Shown: positions 42,579 through 53,155 of the stretch, piece by piece | Position numbering within the stretch: the stretch's first letter is position 1 | Layout: each line of letters opens with the position of its first letter | Origin: Sphingobacterium nematocida | Lineage (GTDB): Bacteria > Bacteroidota > Bacteroidia > Sphingobacteriales > Sphingobacteriaceae | Length of the DNA: 64,000 bases | NCBI RefSeq assembly: GCF_900168125.1 | Contig: NZ_FUZF01000002.1 | Span: 428,464-492,463, forward strand | Reading direction: 5' to 3' | The notes under the pieces: generated by a model | The model's input: the letters and a program-made list of their open reading frames with translations, nothing else | The model's database searches: none | Told to the model about the DNA's origin: nothing | Made by a program: the position numbers and the translations under genes

Positions 42579-45500
42579 TTGAACAGAATTGGACGAATAG
42601 CTTTAAAAACTTTAATATGGATAGTAGGCACCCTTATAGGTCTGCTGGTTTTATTAATTTTAATCATCAGGATTCCAACAGTGCAAAATTATGTTGTTGG
42701 AAAAGTGTCCAGCTATCTCGAGCAAAAGATTGGAACACCCGTGGACATCGGAAACGTATATATTACTTTTCCAAAAAAGTTGCTTCTTCAGAATATCTAT
42801 ATTGAAGATCAAACTAAAGATACCTTAATAGCAGGGGAGAAATTACTCGTCGACATTAATATGTTCAAACTCCTTAAAAATACAGTAGAGATAGAGGAAA
42901 TCGAGTTAAAAGGAATCACTACAAAAATCAAACGCACCCTTCCAGACAGTACCTTCAATTTTGATTATATCATACAAGCTTTTAATTCGGAGAAAGAGAG
43001 TTCTGCCTCTGCGGACACGACCTCAGCACTGGTATTTGATATTGACAAGGTTTCTCTTGATAATATACATGCTATTTACGATGACGCCATAATCGGTACC
43101 CGCGCTGAGGTGCGCTTGAAACATTTTGATACCAACCTTAAACGCTTTGATTTAACGGGCAATATGGCTTTCGCTATGCCTAAGATCAAGGTAGAAGGTT
43201 TTACAGCGTTGATAAATCAATGGCAACCGGCCCAAGCTTCTGATGCCCCTGCAGCCAGTCACTTTGGGGTAACTGATCGTAGTGTTGAGACGACCTCGAT
43301 GCTTCCGGATATTGATATCTCGAACATAGACCTCGTCGATATAAGTTTAAACTACCAAAATACCGCGACAGGACTAAAAACAACATTTGACCTCAAAAAA
43401 TTTGCTACAGATATAAAATTAATAGATCTCAATAAGTCTATTGTTGAATTAGGAGAACTAATGGTCGACCGGGCCGATGCGGATATTATTATGGATAAAA
43501 TTTCCACTCCAAAGATAGAATCTGCTTCTAGCGATACATCTTCAGCGAATTGGACCGTATCGGCCTCGCGGTTGCTTATAAACGATACGAATATAGGATT
43601 TAAAGATAAAGGAAAAGCTCCAACAAAGGGCTTTGATTATGCCAATATTAGCATAACAGAGCTAACAGGCCAGTTGGATGACTTTTATTACCGCGCTGAT
43701 TCCATTTCTGGATCGTTACATAATCTTTCGGCAAAGGAACATTCCGGACTAGATTTATTAAAAGCACGAGCTAGTTTTGTGTATAGCGATACAAAGACAG
43801 AGCTTACTGATTTATTGCTTCAGACACCAAAAACAATTATCCGGGATCATATTAAGATTACATATCCTACATTAAGTGCATTAACTCATAGTCCCGACAA
43901 AGTAAATGTGAATGTCAACCTTACGAAGTCCACCATTTACATCGGGGATGTCCTTCTTTTTGCACCATTTTTAGCCAGCGAACAGTCCCTACGCCCGCTA
44001 TTGGCGCAATCATTTTATATTGATGGAACAGTTAATGGCAATTTGTCCAACCTACTAATTCCGCGTCTAGAAGTGAAGACAGCTTCGCGTACGCATCTCA
44101 TTGCAAAGGCTACACTCAAAGGGCTTCCAGACTTAAAAAAAACATATATCGATCTGCAACTAAATAAGTTCACTACAGGCCGCAAAGATATTCAACAGTT
44201 GGTATCTCGGACATTATTGCCGCCCAATATAAAGTTTCCAGAATCTATTCGATTAAATGGATTCTTTAAGGGCGGCTTAAATGGTTTTGCTACTCGGTTA
44301 AACTTAGGGACTGACCTAGGAAATGCATTGGTTAGCGGCAACCTTAAAATAGAGAAAGATACCTCCTATAATGCACGCATAAAGATTGATGGGCTAGATA
44401 TAGGAAATATTTTAAAACAAGATTCGACGATGGGCAAACTTTCGGCGGATGCAGATATCGCTGGCGTGGGGTTGGATCCTCGCAAGATGAATACAAAAAT
44501 AGCAGCGACCATCCATAGTTTTAATTTTAAAGGCTACAATTATCAGAATGTTACTTCAGAAGTTTTAGTAGACCATGGACTAATTAAGGGCTGGTTAGAT
44601 AGTCCCGATCCCAATGCGCGTTTAAATCTCAATTTCAACGCTAATTTAAGTACTTCCTATCCTAGTCTTAAAGCTAATCTAAAGGTAGATAGCGTAAACC
44701 TACAAAACCTTCGTATTGTCAACGAGGACATACGATACCGGGGGCAGCTACAGGCTGATTTTGATACTGCAGATCCAGACAATCTCAACGGAACAGCACT
44801 TATTTCTGGCTCCTACCTGGCTTATAAGGATACCCGCTATGCTCTGGATAGTATATTACTTACTGCAAAGTCTGATAAAGAGCAAAAACTATTGACCTTA
44901 CAATCAGATATAGTGAAGGCACATTTGGTGGGTAATTATAAGCTAACCGAATTAGGCAAGTCGTTCCAGCAGATCATTAGCAGTTTCTATAATAACGGGC
45001 AAGCCATATCACAAAATCCGGTAGCCATAACACCACAGCAGTTTGAATTCAGTGCCAAGCTATCACAAACACCCTTGATAAAGAGCTTTCTTCCTAAACT
45101 GACCGATATGCATACGGTTACCCTAGATGGAACATTCGACAGTAGAGACCATAACATGCAGGTTAAGTTAAATGTTCCTCTTGTGCGGTATGACAATATG
45201 CTTATTCAACGGTTAGGAGTTGAGATAACAACTGCTGACAGTGCTTTATATTATTCAGCAACTGTTCAAAATGCTCAAATTTCTAGCTTTCAACTTAATA
45301 ATACCTTGCTATCAGGTCGGCTCAAGCAGAATCAGGCCGATATTAAATTATGGATTAAAGACAAAGCAGATAGCCTTCAATATGCGCTAGCTAGTGCCGT
45401 GCAAATTGCTCCTGATGCATATGATATACGACTAATGCCAGACAGCTTGGTTCTAAATTATGAGACATGGACTGTAGCTCCTTCCAATCATATTCGCTTT

Positions 45501-47834
45501 TCTAAAGCAGGCCTTTATGCAAATGATTTTAATATAATAAATCAGGCACAGGAGCTCAGCATACAATCGGCCGATTCTACGGCCAACTCACCATTGACCG
45601 TTAGCTTTTCTAACTTTAAGTTACCAACCCTTACCCGTATGGTTACAACCGATTCTTTGGGGATCGAAGGAACCATCAATGGCAAAGCCACTATTTCAGA
45701 GCTACAAAATAATCCTACCGTAGTGGCGGACCTTCTTATAGAACAGTTTACTTATGCAAAGCAGCCCGTAGGCGACATCAGTGTTAAAGTAAACAACGAA
45801 CAACAAAATATATATGCCCTTGATATAGATGTCACGGGACAAGACAACAATGTGCAATTATCCGGGACGTATTCGATAAACCCAACCGGTGAATCGCAGA
45901 TAGATGCCGATCTGAGGTTACAGCCATTGACAGTACGCACTCTACAAGCATTCTCCATGGGGGCTTTAGGTCAGTCGACGGGGGAATTGACCGGCAATTT
46001 AAAAATTAATGGCACACCTAATGCCCCTCAGTTAAATGGAGAAATAGCGTTTCAAGACGTTAATTTAAATGTCGCCATGATAAATGCCGATTTTAGTTTA
46101 GATCAGCAGATTATACGTTTTGCTAAAGATGCGGTCCACTTTGATAATTTTGAAATAACTGATGCAAAAGGGCATCCAGCTATTATAGATGGCAAAATAG
46201 GAACCAGCTCCTTTAGCGATTTGGATTTCGGACTTCAGCTTCGTTTGGACGATTTCGAAGCCGTTAACTCTACTCGCGAGGATAATGACCTATTTTTTGG
46301 TAAGCTATATCTGAGCTGTGATCTTAATCTCACCGGAAATATGAACCTTCCGCGTCTTGATGGAAATATACGGGTAGAGGATAGTACAGACTTTTCTTTA
46401 GCTATACCCAATAAGAATCCGGGAGTAGTAGAGCGCGAGGGAGTAGTCGACTTCGTAGACAGGCGCGACACGTTATTTGCGCAAAATATGGCGCGTTTAG
46501 ATTCCCTGACAACTTTAGATCAATTAGCCGGGCTTGACATCGCTATAAATCTTTCTACAGACCCCGAGGCAAAGTTTAATATTATACTAGACGAAGGCAC
46601 ACAAGACGCTCTCCATATTCAGGGTGTGGCCGAAATAAATGCTTCAATAGATGCGAGCAACAAGATAAGCCTCTCAGGTACTTACAGTGTGGAGCAAGGT
46701 TCCTATACCTTTTCACTAGGGCCTATTTCCCGCCCATTTACATTCCAAAAAGGAAGTACCATTACCTTCAATGGGGATCCTTTAGATGGTAGTCTGGATA
46801 TAACTGCTGTCTACACGAATAAATTCCCGACATTGGAACTGGTGCAACCTCAAATAGGATCAGAAAACCCCAATTTATACAAACAGCGGTTGCCATTCGA
46901 TGTCAAACTTATACTGTCTGGCGAGTTATTGAAACCTGAAATAGCTTTTGATATCGACATGAACGAAGAGCAAGCAGTAGCATCACAAGATGTGGTCAGC
47001 AAAGTAAATATCGCGCTGTCAAGTTTAAAAGAAGATCCATCAGAGTTAAATAAACAGGTTTTTGCGCTTATAGCCTTGGGTCGGTTTATGTCTGCCAATC
47101 CTTTTGAAAGCCTTTCGGGCGGGGGCGGAGTTGAAGGAATAGCACGTAGTACCGTAAGTTCTTTTTTGACCAGCCAGCTGAATAATTTAGCATCAGATTT
47201 GATTAAAGGCGTAGAATTAGACTTCAATCTCCAATCCGAGGAAGACTACCTAACAGGAAATGCGCAAACGCGTACCGACTTGAATGTGGGTGTATCCAAG
47301 TTGCTTTTCGACAATCGTCTTAAAGTTACAATAGGCTCAAATTTCGAGGTAGAAGGTAATTCCAGACCCGGAGAAAAATCAACCAATATTGCGGGAGATA
47401 TTGCGCTTGATTATCAGTTATCTAGTGACGGACGCTATATTGCACGTGTCTATCGTAAAAACCAATATCAAGCCACCTTGCAGGGGCAATTTATCGAGAC
47501 AGGGATAGGTTTCATTATGAACAGGGATTACAATTATTTCAGGCAATTATTTATCCGGTCCAAAGCAAAAAATATTTATAATACCGATAAACGGAGCTTT
47601 AAACGCCGTTTTGATGTAAAACGTATGGGAACAGATTCAGTTTATAGGGACAGTGTGCGTACGCTTCTACGGGATAGTGTCGAGCGAAAGGGCGGCGATT
47701 ATAGAAAGCCTCTGGGCAGTAATAAATTATCACAACTGAACGTCACTTCCAAGAGCAATAGGGAGGGTGCTCAAGACACGCTGTATATGCCTAAAAAATC
47801 GCTAATAAGAGAAGAAGAATTAAATAGGAGATAA
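42579..47834 (+). CDS. tamB: TamB/YdbH-like translocation and assembly protein (DUF490 domain)
   Basis: The 1751-residue protein has one N-terminal transmembrane helix (residues about 8-30). A very long beta-rich region follows, and the C-terminal TamB (DUF490) domain lies at about 1330-1690 (DPEAKFNIILDEGTQDALHI, LSGTYSVEQGSYTFSLGPIS, ITFNGDPLDGSLDITAVYTN). TamB bridges the inner and outer membranes, helping outer-membrane protein assembly and/or lipid transport. It starts at TTG 42579, which directly precedes the basic residues before the helix. The next gene, a TamA/BamA-like protein, begins 6 bp after its stop, the classical tamB-tamA pairing. The last 100 residues are basic and Ser-rich. 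Confidence 0.92.
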   Translation: MNRIGRIALKTLIWIVGTLIGLLVLLILIIRIPTVQNYVVGKVSSYLEQKIGTPVDIGNVYITFPKKLLLQNIYIEDQTKDTLIAGEKLLVDINMFKLLKNTVEIEEIELKGITTKIKRTLPDSTFNFDYIIQAFNSEKESSASADTTSALVFDIDKVSLDNIHAIYDDAIIGTRAEVRLKHFDTNLKRFDLTGNMAFAMPKIKVEGFTALINQWQPAQASDAPAASHFGVTDRSVETTSMLPDIDISNIDLVDISLNYQNTATGLKTTFDLKKFATDIKLIDLNKSIVELGELMVDRADADIIMDKISTPKIESASSDTSSANWTVSASRLLINDTNIGFKDKGKAPTKGFDYANISITELTGQLDDFYYRADSISGSLHNLSAKEHSGLDLLKARASFVYSDTKTELTDLLLQTPKTIIRDHIKITYPTLSALTHSPDKVNVNVNLTKSTIYIGDVLLFAPFLASEQSLRPLLAQSFYIDGTVNGNLSNLLIPRLEVKTASRTHLIAKATLKGLPDLKKTYIDLQLNKFTTGRKDIQQLVSRTLLPPNIKFPESIRLNGFFKGGLNGFATRLNLGTDLGNALVSGNLKIEKDTSYNARIKIDGLDIGNILKQDSTMGKLSADADIAGVGLDPRKMNTKIAATIHSFNFKGYNYQNVTSEVLVDHGLIKGWLDSPDPNARLNLNFNANLSTSYPSLKANLKVDSVNLQNLRIVNEDIRYRGQLQADFDTADPDNLNGTALISGSYLAYKDTRYALDSILLTAKSDKEQKLLTLQSDIVKAHLVGNYKLTELGKSFQQIISSFYNNGQAISQNPVAITPQQFEFSAKLSQTPLIKSFLPKLTDMHTVTLDGTFDSRDHNMQVKLNVPLVRYDNMLIQRLGVEITTADSALYYSATVQNAQISSFQLNNTLLSGRLKQNQADIKLWIKDKADSLQYALASAVQIAPDAYDIRLMPDSLVLNYETWTVAPSNHIRFSKAGLYANDFNIINQAQELSIQSADSTANSPLTVSFSNFKLPTLTRMVTTDSLGIEGTINGKATISELQNNPTVVADLLIEQFTYAKQPVGDISVKVNNEQQNIYALDIDVTGQDNNVQLSGTYSINPTGESQIDADLRLQPLTVRTLQAFSMGALGQSTGELTGNLKINGTPNAPQLNGEIAFQDVNLNVAMINADFSLDQQIIRFAKDAVHFDNFEITDAKGHPAIIDGKIGTSSFSDLDFGLQLRLDDFEAVNSTREDNDLFFGKLYLSCDLNLTGNMNLPRLDGNIRVEDSTDFSLAIPNKNPGVVEREGVVDFVDRRDTLFAQNMARLDSLTTLDQLAGLDIAINLSTDPEAKFNIILDEGTQDALHIQGVAEINASIDASNKISLSGTYSVEQGSYTFSLGPISRPFTFQKGSTITFNGDPLDGSLDITAVYTNKFPTLELVQPQIGSENPNLYKQRLPFDVKLILSGELLKPEIAFDIDMNEEQAVASQDVVSKVNIALSSLKEDPSELNKQVFALIALGRFMSANPFESLSGGGGVEGIARSTVSSFLTSQLNNLASDLIKGVELDFNLQSEEDYLTGNAQTRTDLNVGVSKLLFDNRLKVTIGSNFEVEGNSRPGEKSTNIAGDIALDYQLSSDGRYIARVYRKNQYQATLQGQFIETGIGFIMNRDYNYFRQLFIRSKAKNIYNTDKRSFKRRFDVKRMGTDSVYRDSVRTLLRDSVERKGGDYRKPLGSNKLSQLNVTSKSNREGAQDTLYMPKKSLIREEELNRR

Positions 47835-47840
47835 ATCACC

Positions 47841-50147
47841 ATGACCAAAAAACTTTATAAACTATTTTATTATCTAACCATATTTATAATTTTTGGTGCT
47901 TGCAATCCCACAAGATATCTAACCCAAAATGAAAAACTATTTAATGCGGCCAAGGTATACATTCAACAGGATAGCTTTCCGAAAGATCGGAAGGAGGCTT
48001 TTGAAACCCATCTCCAAGAGTTGATTCGGCCCAAACCCAATAAAAAGATTTTGGGTATACGTTATAAATTATGGTTCTGGAATCTGGGCGGCGGCCCGGA
48101 TAGTACCAATAGCGCAATTAAGAAATGGTTAAAGAGAAGGGGAGAGGAGCCGGTTTTATTACAGGATGTTAATTTAGAATACAACGAAAACTTGTTGCGT
48201 AATCGTATGGAAAATCTAGGTTTTTTCAACGCTTACGTAACTTCGGATACAATCGTGAAAGGCAAATATGCAGACGTACATTTTAATGCTTTTCCTGGTA
48301 AAGTATTTCGTATTTCTAAAGTGGATTTTGAGGTTGATTCACAGCGTATCGGTCAAGATATCATCTCTGCTAAAGAAAATACATTATTGAAAACGGGAAA
48401 TAATTATAACCTCGATGTTATTCTTAAGGAGCGGGAGCGTATAGATGACGATCTGAAAAATAAAGGATATTACTATTTCTCCCCCGATAATATATTAGTC
48501 GAAGTCGATAGTAACAGGCAAAATCAAAAAGTAGATATGTATGTCACTATCAAGCCCGAGACTACCGATAAGTCCCTGTCGCCTCAGCGCATTGGTAATA
48601 TATTTGTTTACCCCAATTATACAGGCGCCGGCGGTAGGGCAGATAGGCGATTAGATAGTGTTAGCTCACACCACAGAGACGGTTTACACTTTATTGATCA
48701 TCAAAATACATATCGGAAATCTGTTCTGGCCAATCATATTTTCTTTAAAAAAGGAAATCTTTACACACGCGAAGATCACAATATGACCCTACGCCATTTG
48801 GTCAATCTAAATACATTCAAATTTGTTAAAAATAACTTTGTAGATAGTAAAGATACTGCAAACCGCTTGGATGTTTATTATTATTTAACTCCTCTGCCTC
48901 GTAAGTCGTTACGTTTCGAGGTATTGGGAAAAACCGCCTCGGTCTACAACGGCACGGAAGCAAATATAAATTGGACATTGCGTAATGCGTTCAAAGGATT
49001 TGAAACACTGACACTCTCTGTTTTTGGAGGTTATGAGGCACAGACCGGGGGAAATATAGCGCTCAACTCAAATTATATCCGATATGGAGCTGAGATAGGC
49101 ATCAGTTGGCCCCGCCTATTATCACCTTACAAATGGGCACCTTCCTTACGTTTTATACCGCGTACGTACGCTAAGGCAGGTTATGAGTTTTTGAATAGAC
49201 GAAATGCCTATACTTTAAATTCACTGCGTCTCAATTATGGCTATCAATGGAAGGAAAATGAACAAAAGGAACATGACCTTGCACTTGCCGAGATTATATA
49301 TGTGAGGCCTAGTAATATTTCGGACACATACCGCGCACAGATGGATACTGTGCCTACGTTACAGCATGTGGTAGATCGACAGTTTTCTTTTGGACCCAAT
49401 TATACATACACCTTTACCAATACCATGTTGGAGAGCCGTAAACATACCTTTTATCTCAAGACCGGCGTCAATACATCCGGCAATGTACTTGGGTTGATTC
49501 AGGGAGCTGATTTTAAAGATGGAAATATTAAACGGTTATTTGGCACTGCCTATGCGCAGTTTCTCAAGGCAGAGATTGATTTCAGACACTATATAAAATT
49601 TTCGCCGAAATCGCAGCTTGCTTCACGCCTTATGATTGGTACTAGTTATTCTTATGGAAACTCTAGGTCACTCCCTTATTTAAAGCAATATTTTACGGGC
49701 GGTCCGAATGGCTTGCGCGCTTTCCGCGCACGCTCCGTTGGTCCGGGTTCTGCCGTACCACAAAATTTAGGCAGTGATAATTTTTTTGCTGATCAGACAG
49801 GCGATTATAAATTAGAAATAAATACAGAATATAGAGCACCGATCTCCGGTATGTTTCATTGGGCAGCTTTTGTAGATGCAGGCAATGTATGGTTACAGCG
49901 TGAGGACGAGGATAAAATGGGCGGGAAGATTAGCAAAAATTTTTATAAAGAGTTAGCGGTGGGGGCTGGGCTAGGTTTACGGCTCGATCTAAATTTCTTA
50001 TTGCTCCGACTGGATGTCGCCACGCCATTACGTGTTCCGTACCGTGAACAAGGCGATCGATGGGTAGTTAAATATATGGATATAAGAAATTCAGAATGGA
50101 GGAAAGACAATTTAATTTTTAATCTGGCAATAGGATATCCTTTTTAA
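47841..50147 (+). CDS. tamA: TamA/BamA-family outer-membrane assembly protein
   Basis: The 768-residue lipoprotein-like protein has a signal with lipobox IFGAC (Cys about 21). POTRA-type repeats lie at about 100-330, and a C-terminal Omp85 barrel (bacterial surface antigen domain) at about 370-768. The barrel contains the lid-lock motif region LKQYFTGGPNGLRAFRARSV and ends with IFNLAIGYPF. It is the outer-membrane partner of TamB, encoded 6 bp upstream. An N-terminal lipid anchor on a TamA-type protein is typical of Bacteroidota versions and differs from Proteobacteria. Confidence 0.92.
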   Translation: MTKKLYKLFYYLTIFIIFGACNPTRYLTQNEKLFNAAKVYIQQDSFPKDRKEAFETHLQELIRPKPNKKILGIRYKLWFWNLGGGPDSTNSAIKKWLKRRGEEPVLLQDVNLEYNENLLRNRMENLGFFNAYVTSDTIVKGKYADVHFNAFPGKVFRISKVDFEVDSQRIGQDIISAKENTLLKTGNNYNLDVILKERERIDDDLKNKGYYYFSPDNILVEVDSNRQNQKVDMYVTIKPETTDKSLSPQRIGNIFVYPNYTGAGGRADRRLDSVSSHHRDGLHFIDHQNTYRKSVLANHIFFKKGNLYTREDHNMTLRHLVNLNTFKFVKNNFVDSKDTANRLDVYYYLTPLPRKSLRFEVLGKTASVYNGTEANINWTLRNAFKGFETLTLSVFGGYEAQTGGNIALNSNYIRYGAEIGISWPRLLSPYKWAPSLRFIPRTYAKAGYEFLNRRNAYTLNSLRLNYGYQWKENEQKEHDLALAEIIYVRPSNISDTYRAQMDTVPTLQHVVDRQFSFGPNYTYTFTNTMLESRKHTFYLKTGVNTSGNVLGLIQGADFKDGNIKRLFGTAYAQFLKAEIDFRHYIKFSPKSQLASRLMIGTSYSYGNSRSLPYLKQYFTGGPNGLRAFRARSVGPGSAVPQNLGSDNFFADQTGDYKLEINTEYRAPISGMFHWAAFVDAGNVWLQREDEDKMGGKISKNFYKELAVGAGLGLRLDLNFLLLRLDVATPLRVPYREQGDRWVVKYMDIRNSEWRKDNLIFNLAIGYPF

Positions 50148-50264
50148 ATGTATCCTTACCGAGAAAGAGATTGAGACTAGTTTTTAGCTATAAGTTCTTT
50201 TAAAGATCGCGCTGATTTAGAGATTTTAATATATTAGCGTAGCTGTAAAAAATGGAGAGAAAAC

Positions 50265-51341
50265 ATGGCGTTACATAGAAATCAGGACGTACTTCGCAAC
50301 ACTATCGACAGCTCTTTGGATATGATCCAGGTGTTTAGGGCAGTGCGGAATGATAAAGATGAAATAGTGGATTTCATATGGATCTTAAATAATAAAGCTT
50401 CAGAGAAAAAATTTGGTGATGTTATCGGCAAAAGCTTACTTACGCTGAACCCCGGGGTGGTAGAAACGGGGATCTTTGAAACTTTCAAAAAGGTGGTGGA
50501 AACTGGTCAGCCTGATGAGAGTATTAGACATTATGTCCATGAACAATTTAACGGGTGGTTCCAACAATCATCTGTCAAACAGGGAGATGGGGTAGCGACT
50601 ACCACACGAGACATCACCGCATACAAAAAAGGAATAGAAATGCGGATATCAGCTGCACGTGCTGCAGAAAGACGGATTCGTAAATTAGAAGCGGAGCAGC
50701 AACGGGAGATTTTCAGGGTATCGTTAAGCACTTTAGAAGAAGAACGTAGGCAGATTTCCGAGCGACTTCACAACGGTATCGGCCAAATCCTTTACGGAAT
50801 TAAAATAAGTATGTCAGCGCTTCATTACGGTTTAGATGAAAGTGTTTTTAAAAACGCGAAGTCATATACCGACAAGCTTTTAAAGGATGCTATCGACGAA
50901 ACGCGTCGAATTTCCCACGAACTTATGCCCATTAACTTGGAACAATTCGGACTTAAATCTGCGATTGAAGAAATTTGTGTCGAATTGTCAGGTAGCACGA
51001 CGTTCAAATTTAATATTAAAGGTCCATACAAAAATATCGAGAATTACTTACAGCTTGCTGTCTATCGTACAGTTCAGGAATTAATGCTCAATGTTATTGA
51101 GCACGCGCATGCTACACATTGTAGTATTAATGTTGAAGTTAATCGAACAGAGATTTTAATCGCTATAAGTGATGACGGGCGAGGAATAAATATTTTACAA
51201 ACACAGAAGGCAGACTTAGGATTGACAAGCATCCTTAGCAACATCAAATTACTAAATGGCGATGTTCATATTAATGCAGCACCTAGGGGCGGAACTGTCG
51301 TTAACATTACGATTCCACGAAGTGAAAGTATAATTGTTTAA
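50265..51341 (+). CDS. NarX/DesK-type sensor histidine kinase (PAS - HisKA_3 - HATPase)
   Basis: The 358-residue cytoplasmic kinase has an N-terminal PAS domain (about 5-115: TIDSSLDMIQVFRAVRN, GKSLLTLNPGVVETGIFETF) and a coiled coil. The HisKA_3 dimerisation motif is EERRQISERLHNGIGQ with phospho-acceptor His169. HATPase_c follows with NVIEHAHATHCSINVEV and SDDGRGI. No transmembrane segment is seen, so the signal should be cytosolic. A LuxR-type response regulator would be the usual partner but is not adjacent. It follows tamA after 117 bases and is closed by a bidirectional terminator. Confidence 0.92.
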   Translation: MALHRNQDVLRNTIDSSLDMIQVFRAVRNDKDEIVDFIWILNNKASEKKFGDVIGKSLLTLNPGVVETGIFETFKKVVETGQPDESIRHYVHEQFNGWFQQSSVKQGDGVATTTRDITAYKKGIEMRISAARAAERRIRKLEAEQQREIFRVSLSTLEEERRQISERLHNGIGQILYGIKISMSALHYGLDESVFKNAKSYTDKLLKDAIDETRRISHELMPINLEQFGLKSAIEEICVELSGSTTFKFNIKGPYKNIENYLQLAVYRTVQELMLNVIEHAHATHCSINVEVNRTEILIAISDDGRGINILQTQKADLGLTSILSNIKLLNGDVHINAAPRGGTVVNITIPRSESIIV

Positions 51342-51409
51342 TCTTTAGCCAAGTCAAACTTCGCTTTTCCTTCTGTGTCATTTAATGTACTTTCAGAATT
51401 GACAAAAAT

Positions 51410-51445
51410 CACTGTCTCTTTAGTATTAAATCTAAAAGAGACAGT
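51410..51445. terminator. Bidirectional terminator between the kinase and L,D-transpeptidase-like gene
   Basis: The stem ACTGTCTCTTTTAG / CTAAAAGAGACAGT brackets a short loop. It lies between converging genes, with a T-rich right flank and an A-rich left flank. Confidence 0.88.
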
Positions 51446-51451
51446 AGAGTT

Positions 51452-52042
51452 TTAGCGCATATTTTTTAACGGTATTTGCTTTTCCAATTTCACGGATTCC
51501 ATTTTTGTGGAGTCATTCAATACATTCTTAAACCACTCTTCAGACTTTTCTGTTCCAGACTTTTGCATGAGCAATTTACCCAGTTCGATTACATCGTCGT
51601 TGGCCATCCGAACCGAACCGTGCGATTCTGCATTACCCAAAGATTGGATATCTTTTGTACCATGTATAGTATAGGGCATTTGGTATACAATACGTGCCCG
51701 GCCCATAGGATTACCATTCTCTCCCGGCTTTTTATAGCTTTCGGATTTTGCCCAATCGCTTTCCGGGGGTGTCCAGTCCGGATTCCAATCAATCTGATGA
51801 ATCTGAAAATCACCCTCTGGAGTAGGATGTCCTTCTTTACCTACCGCTATAGAAAATTTTTTTAGCGTATCGGTACCATCTAGCACATATAGTTGTCGTT
51901 GCGAGATACTAATAAGAACATGCGTACTGTCCTTCGATGTTTTTTCTTTACTACTGACTTCCTTCTTAGCGGATCTTTCCCCGCAGGATGCACTTAGGAG
52001 GGCAAGGGCAAGAATGAAAAATTTGCTTTTTGTTTTAATCAT
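51452..52042 (-). CDS. L,D-transpeptidase (YkuD) family lipoprotein with Ser in place of catalytic Cys
   Basis: The 196-residue lipoprotein has a lipobox LLSASC (Cys20). The YkuD domain follows (about 40-165): VLISISQRQLYVLDG, GKEGHPTPEGDFQIHQ, MPYTIHGTKD, then SHGSVRMANDDVIELG. Active members read SHGCxRM; the nucleophilic Cys is Ser143 here (codon TCG), while His141, Gly142 and Arg145 are kept. Normal members cross-link peptidoglycan or attach proteins to it. This version may be inactive, work as a binding protein, or use Ser. It is 75 bp downstream of the AI-2E gene on the same strand. Confidence 0.88.
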   Translation of the reverse strand: MIKTKSKFFILALALLSASCGERSAKKEVSSKEKTSKDSTHVLISISQRQLYVLDGTDTLKKFSIAVGKEGHPTPEGDFQIHQIDWNPDWTPPESDWAKSESYKKPGENGNPMGRARIVYQMPYTIHGTKDIQSLGNAESHGSVRMANDDVIELGKLLMQKSGTEKSEEWFKNVLNDSTKMESVKLEKQIPLKNMR

Positions 52043-52117
52043 ATGATAATTTATTTATTTAAGTAATCTTTATTAAAAGTATCCGGTAATCCATCGTATT
52101 ATCAATCACCGTTTTCA

Positions 52118-53155
52118 CTATTTTATTTTTTTGTCACTACCTATTAGATATCCTATGGGTTGTAATGCTGGCACCCGGTCGCATATTATCTTAATTATGC
52201 CTGCACAGGGTATTGCTATTACCATACCGGGTATGCCCCATATCAACTCAGCTATGACCAAAGACAAAATAGTAAACAGCGCATTTATATTCACTTCGTC
52301 CCCTACAATAAGAGGTTCTAATAGATAAGTTTGCACAAATTGTACGAATGCATATATACCTATCACGCCCACTATAATTCCCGTCTCTCCCCCTTGTGCC
52401 ATTACCCCCAGTAGCGTTATGGCCGTACCCGTTAGGTTACCTATAAACGGGATTAACTCTAACAATCCACATATAATTGCAAAAAAGAAAGCATTTTCCA
52501 CACCTATTGCTGTAAAGCCGATTCCGTATAGGATCCATAGGGTTAATATCATCTTTGCAAGACCGATAACATAGCTAGCTGCCACCGTACTTGCCGAGTC
52601 TACGATTTCCAACGTGCGTTTTGGATTGTCTGATTTTGTACTTTTAAGCAAAAATGCCTTTATTCGCGAGCGATAGAACAGAAGCAAATAAATATATACC
52701 AAGACCAATATAAAGTCTACTAGCATTCCAAACAACGTAGAAATTATTGACGTGCTACCTACATCCGTACCGTTTTTCATCTGATCTTCCACGATCGCTT
52801 TTTGGCGCGCTTCGTCAACTCCCACTCTATTTTCTATCCAGGACTGTAATTTAGAAACCATACCGCCCATGTTTTTTTTCATATCTACCAGCTGTTCGGC
52901 AAAGCTTTGTAATTGCCAATTCAATAAGAATATAATTCCTGAACAAATTACCAATAGACACGCAATAGCTATCAAAGCACTGGCCCATCGAGGCATTCCT
53001 TTCTTTTCAAAAAAAGTGGAAGGGCCTAAAAATAACATCGCTAAAATTCCGGCCATCGCTAGCGGTGCCAATACCTCTTTCCCAAAGTATAAAATTGTTA
53101 TAGAAAGAACAGTGAACAGAATGATCTGTGTCCCTTTAAAAAGTGAATTAGTCAT
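52118..53155 (-). CDS. AI-2E family transporter
   Basis: The 345-residue membrane protein has about eight hydrophobic segments: a pair near the N-terminus, one near 150, and a cluster at 205-325. Family signatures include LELIPFIGNLTGTAI and the C-terminal VIAELIWGIPGMVIAIPCAGI. The family includes exporters of autoinducer-2 and Na+/H+ antiporters, so the substrate is open. An acidic/Lys-rich periplasmic segment (about 85-140) lies between helices. It heads a possible two-gene unit with the L,D-transpeptidase-like lipoprotein. Confidence 0.92.
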   Translation of the reverse strand: MTNSLFKGTQIILFTVLSITILYFGKEVLAPLAMAGILAMLFLGPSTFFEKKGMPRWASALIAIACLLVICSGIIFLLNWQLQSFAEQLVDMKKNMGGMVSKLQSWIENRVGVDEARQKAIVEDQMKNGTDVGSTSIISTLFGMLVDFILVLVYIYLLLFYRSRIKAFLLKSTKSDNPKRTLEIVDSASTVAASYVIGLAKMILTLWILYGIGFTAIGVENAFFFAIICGLLELIPFIGNLTGTAITLLGVMAQGGETGIIVGVIGIYAFVQFVQTYLLEPLIVGDEVNINALFTILSLVIAELIWGIPGMVIAIPCAGIIKIICDRVPALQPIGYLIGSDKKIK

